Source of the DNA: Treponema sp.
Lineage (GTDB): Bacteria > Spirochaetota > Spirochaetia > Treponematales > Treponemataceae
DNA: 64,000 bases
Reading direction: 5' to 3'
NCBI GenBank assembly: GCA_012520945.1
Contig: JAAYNH010000104.1
Location: 1-64,000 of the forward strand
The translations under genes were made by a program, and so were the position numbers. Below the pieces are notes generated by a model, which saw only the letters and a program-made list of their open reading frames with translations, was not told the origin of the DNA and made no database searches. Numbering within the stretch: the first letter of the stretch is position 1; each line of letters begins with the position of its first letter. Shown in pieces: positions 63,061 through 64,000 of the stretch.

Positions 63061-63987
63061 CTAAAATTTATTATCCATGCTACCGGAAATAAATCCGTTT
63101 TTTTCTATTGCTATATATTTTACACCCATAGGAGACAAAATGTCAAAAAGTTTTTTATATAATTTTGTATTATTAAAATTTTCATTGCTAAAATGATGTA
63201 CAAAATCTTTTGACACTTCAATTTTCGCTATTTTTAAATCATGTATGCGACATCTTATTTGAATTTCATTTTCGGTTATTTGTTTTTCTTTATTTTTAAT
63301 AAATTTTAAAATATGTTTTTCTGCTTTTTCAATCATTTTAAAATACTTTGGCAATAGTTTTGTCTCATATGAAAAACGTGTTGCATAACAAGAATTACTC
63401 GCTTTACAAAAATTTTCAATATGTAATTTTTTTGCTAAATATAAAACATCAGTTTTTGAAAAATTACATATTAAAAACGGACTTTTTATGTCTAGTTCTG
63501 TCAAAACTTTTTGTCCCGGTCTAAAAATGTTGCTAGAAAAATCACTTGTGTTACTGCCATCAAAAATAACAAAAGATTTATATTCGAATAACTGCGAATC
63601 ATTTTTTAAACTATATAAAGATTTTTTTAAAAATTGTTTTGCATAATTTAATATTTGTGTAAACATATTTTTTTTACAAGCATAACAGCGCAATTTTGTA
63701 TTATTAGAAAAATCAGGAAGAGAAAAAATATCATGACTTATAGCTTGAAAATGAACAGCGAATTTTTTTGCAATTTTTTTGGAAGCAACTAATGTTTTTT
63801 TACTGTTCATAATTCCGGAAGCAAAAACTGCAACAACTTTTTTAGGCCCAAGAATATCTACACAAAATTTTAATAATGTAACAGAATCTGTGCCACCTGA
63901 AAAAGCAATAAAAACAACTTTTTCTTTTGCTAAATCTAAAATATGGCTTTTTAATTTTTCAACTTTACTTTCAAATGATTCATTCAT
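63061..63987 (-). CDS. larE: ATP-dependent sulfur transferase LarE
   Basis: 308 residues. PP-loop AFSGGTDSVTLLKF activates the cofactor carboxylates with ATP, then sulfur is inserted. The sulfur-donor Cys corresponds to NSCYATRFSYE near residue 205. It also has a CxxC in KLRCYACKKNMF near 115. These three Cys match LarE proteins that bind a 4Fe-4S cluster, rather than the L. plantarum type that sacrifices a single Cys. First gene of larE-larB-larC. No larA racemase is in the window. The ATG has only 13 bases of upstream sequence. Confidence 0.92.
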   Translation of the reverse strand: MNESFESKVEKLKSHILDLAKEKVVFIAFSGGTDSVTLLKFCVDILGPKKVVAVFASGIMNSKKTLVASKKIAKKFAVHFQAISHDIFSLPDFSNNTKLRCYACKKNMFTQILNYAKQFLKKSLYSLKNDSQLFEYKSFVIFDGSNTSDFSSNIFRPGQKVLTELDIKSPFLICNFSKTDVLYLAKKLHIENFCKASNSCYATRFSYETKLLPKYFKMIEKAEKHILKFIKNKEKQITENEIQIRCRIHDLKIAKIEVSKDFVHHFSNENFNNTKLYKKLFDILSPMGVKYIAIEKNGFISGSMDNKF

Positions 63988-64000
63988 TTTATTTTACTCA

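Noticed and set aside
1-64000. CRISPR arrays, insertion sequences, restriction or toxin-antitoxin modules
   Set aside because: Scanned by eye for regular direct repeats, transposase motifs and paired small genes; none found.

Overview
The window is about 30% G+C and comes from a spirochaete, most likely a low-GC member of Treponema. The evidence is a pair of FlaA-type periplasmic-flagellum sheath genes beside class II fructose-bisphosphate aldolase, a PotABCD transporter of treponemal type, a spirochaete-specific SPASM protein, and a treponemal dcw cluster (mraZ-rsmH-ftsL-murF-ftsW-ftsQ-ftsA-ftsZ) that continues into xer, dprA, topA, xer and hslVU. There are no tRNA or rRNA genes, no CRISPR array, no transposase and no prophage module. 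Almost all of it is ordinary chromosomal backbone, densely packed, with many 4-bp ATGA gene overlaps.

Layout. 1-4.4 kb (minus): surface-glycan operon with a spiro-SPASM protein, a GT2-like protein and an SpsF/SpsG/methyltransferase fusion cut by the window edge. 4.5-7.9 kb (plus): xseA, xseB, mutL. 8.0-16.7 kb (minus): DUF2400-type protein, M16C metalloprotease, a 70-aa protein, tocopherol-cyclase-like protein, GH4 glycosidase and an EF-G. 16.8-26.4 kb (plus): potABCD, an OmpA-domain protein, a structured leader RNA, the membrane pyrophosphatase hppA, recQ. 26.4-42.0 kb (minus): division and chromosome-processing supercluster from mraZ to hslU. 42.1-48.0 kb: a lone unknown gene, two flaA-like genes, fba, a GC-rich hairpin element, a decayed lipoprotein gene and a GGDEF-PilZ enzyme. 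48.0-56.8 kb: rpmB, prs, an FGGY kinase, an MBL protein, DUF975, sppA, an HTH-receiver regulator, recX-rpsI-rplM, a small membrane protein, an RpiB-family protein. 56.8-64 kb: a large SBP-GGDEF-EAL-PAS receptor, plsC, and larC-larB-larE for the nickel-pincer cofactor.

The most interesting non-coding feature is a ~150-nt leader upstream of hppA. It has its own -35 box, two internal hairpins, a long-range closing stem, and an intrinsic terminator whose 5' arm overlaps the 3' arm of that closing stem. This is riboswitch or attenuator architecture, and I cannot match it to a known class. Two other cross-cutting signals stand out. About ten genes lack a Shine-Dalgarno and carry a TATAAT-like box with about 6 nt between it and the ATG, suggesting frequent leaderless transcription beside normal SD-led genes. 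The mraZ start is preceded by four tandem GTGG decamers, a clear MraZ operator.

Working together: cyclic-di-GMP appears to be made by the GGDEF-PilZ enzyme and broken down by the SBP-EAL receptor. PotABCD imports polyamines. HppA couples pyrophosphate hydrolysis to proton pumping. The division cluster is controlled from its head by MraZ and internally by a separate ftsZ promoter. Statements about homologues in other spirochaetes come from memory, not from a search.
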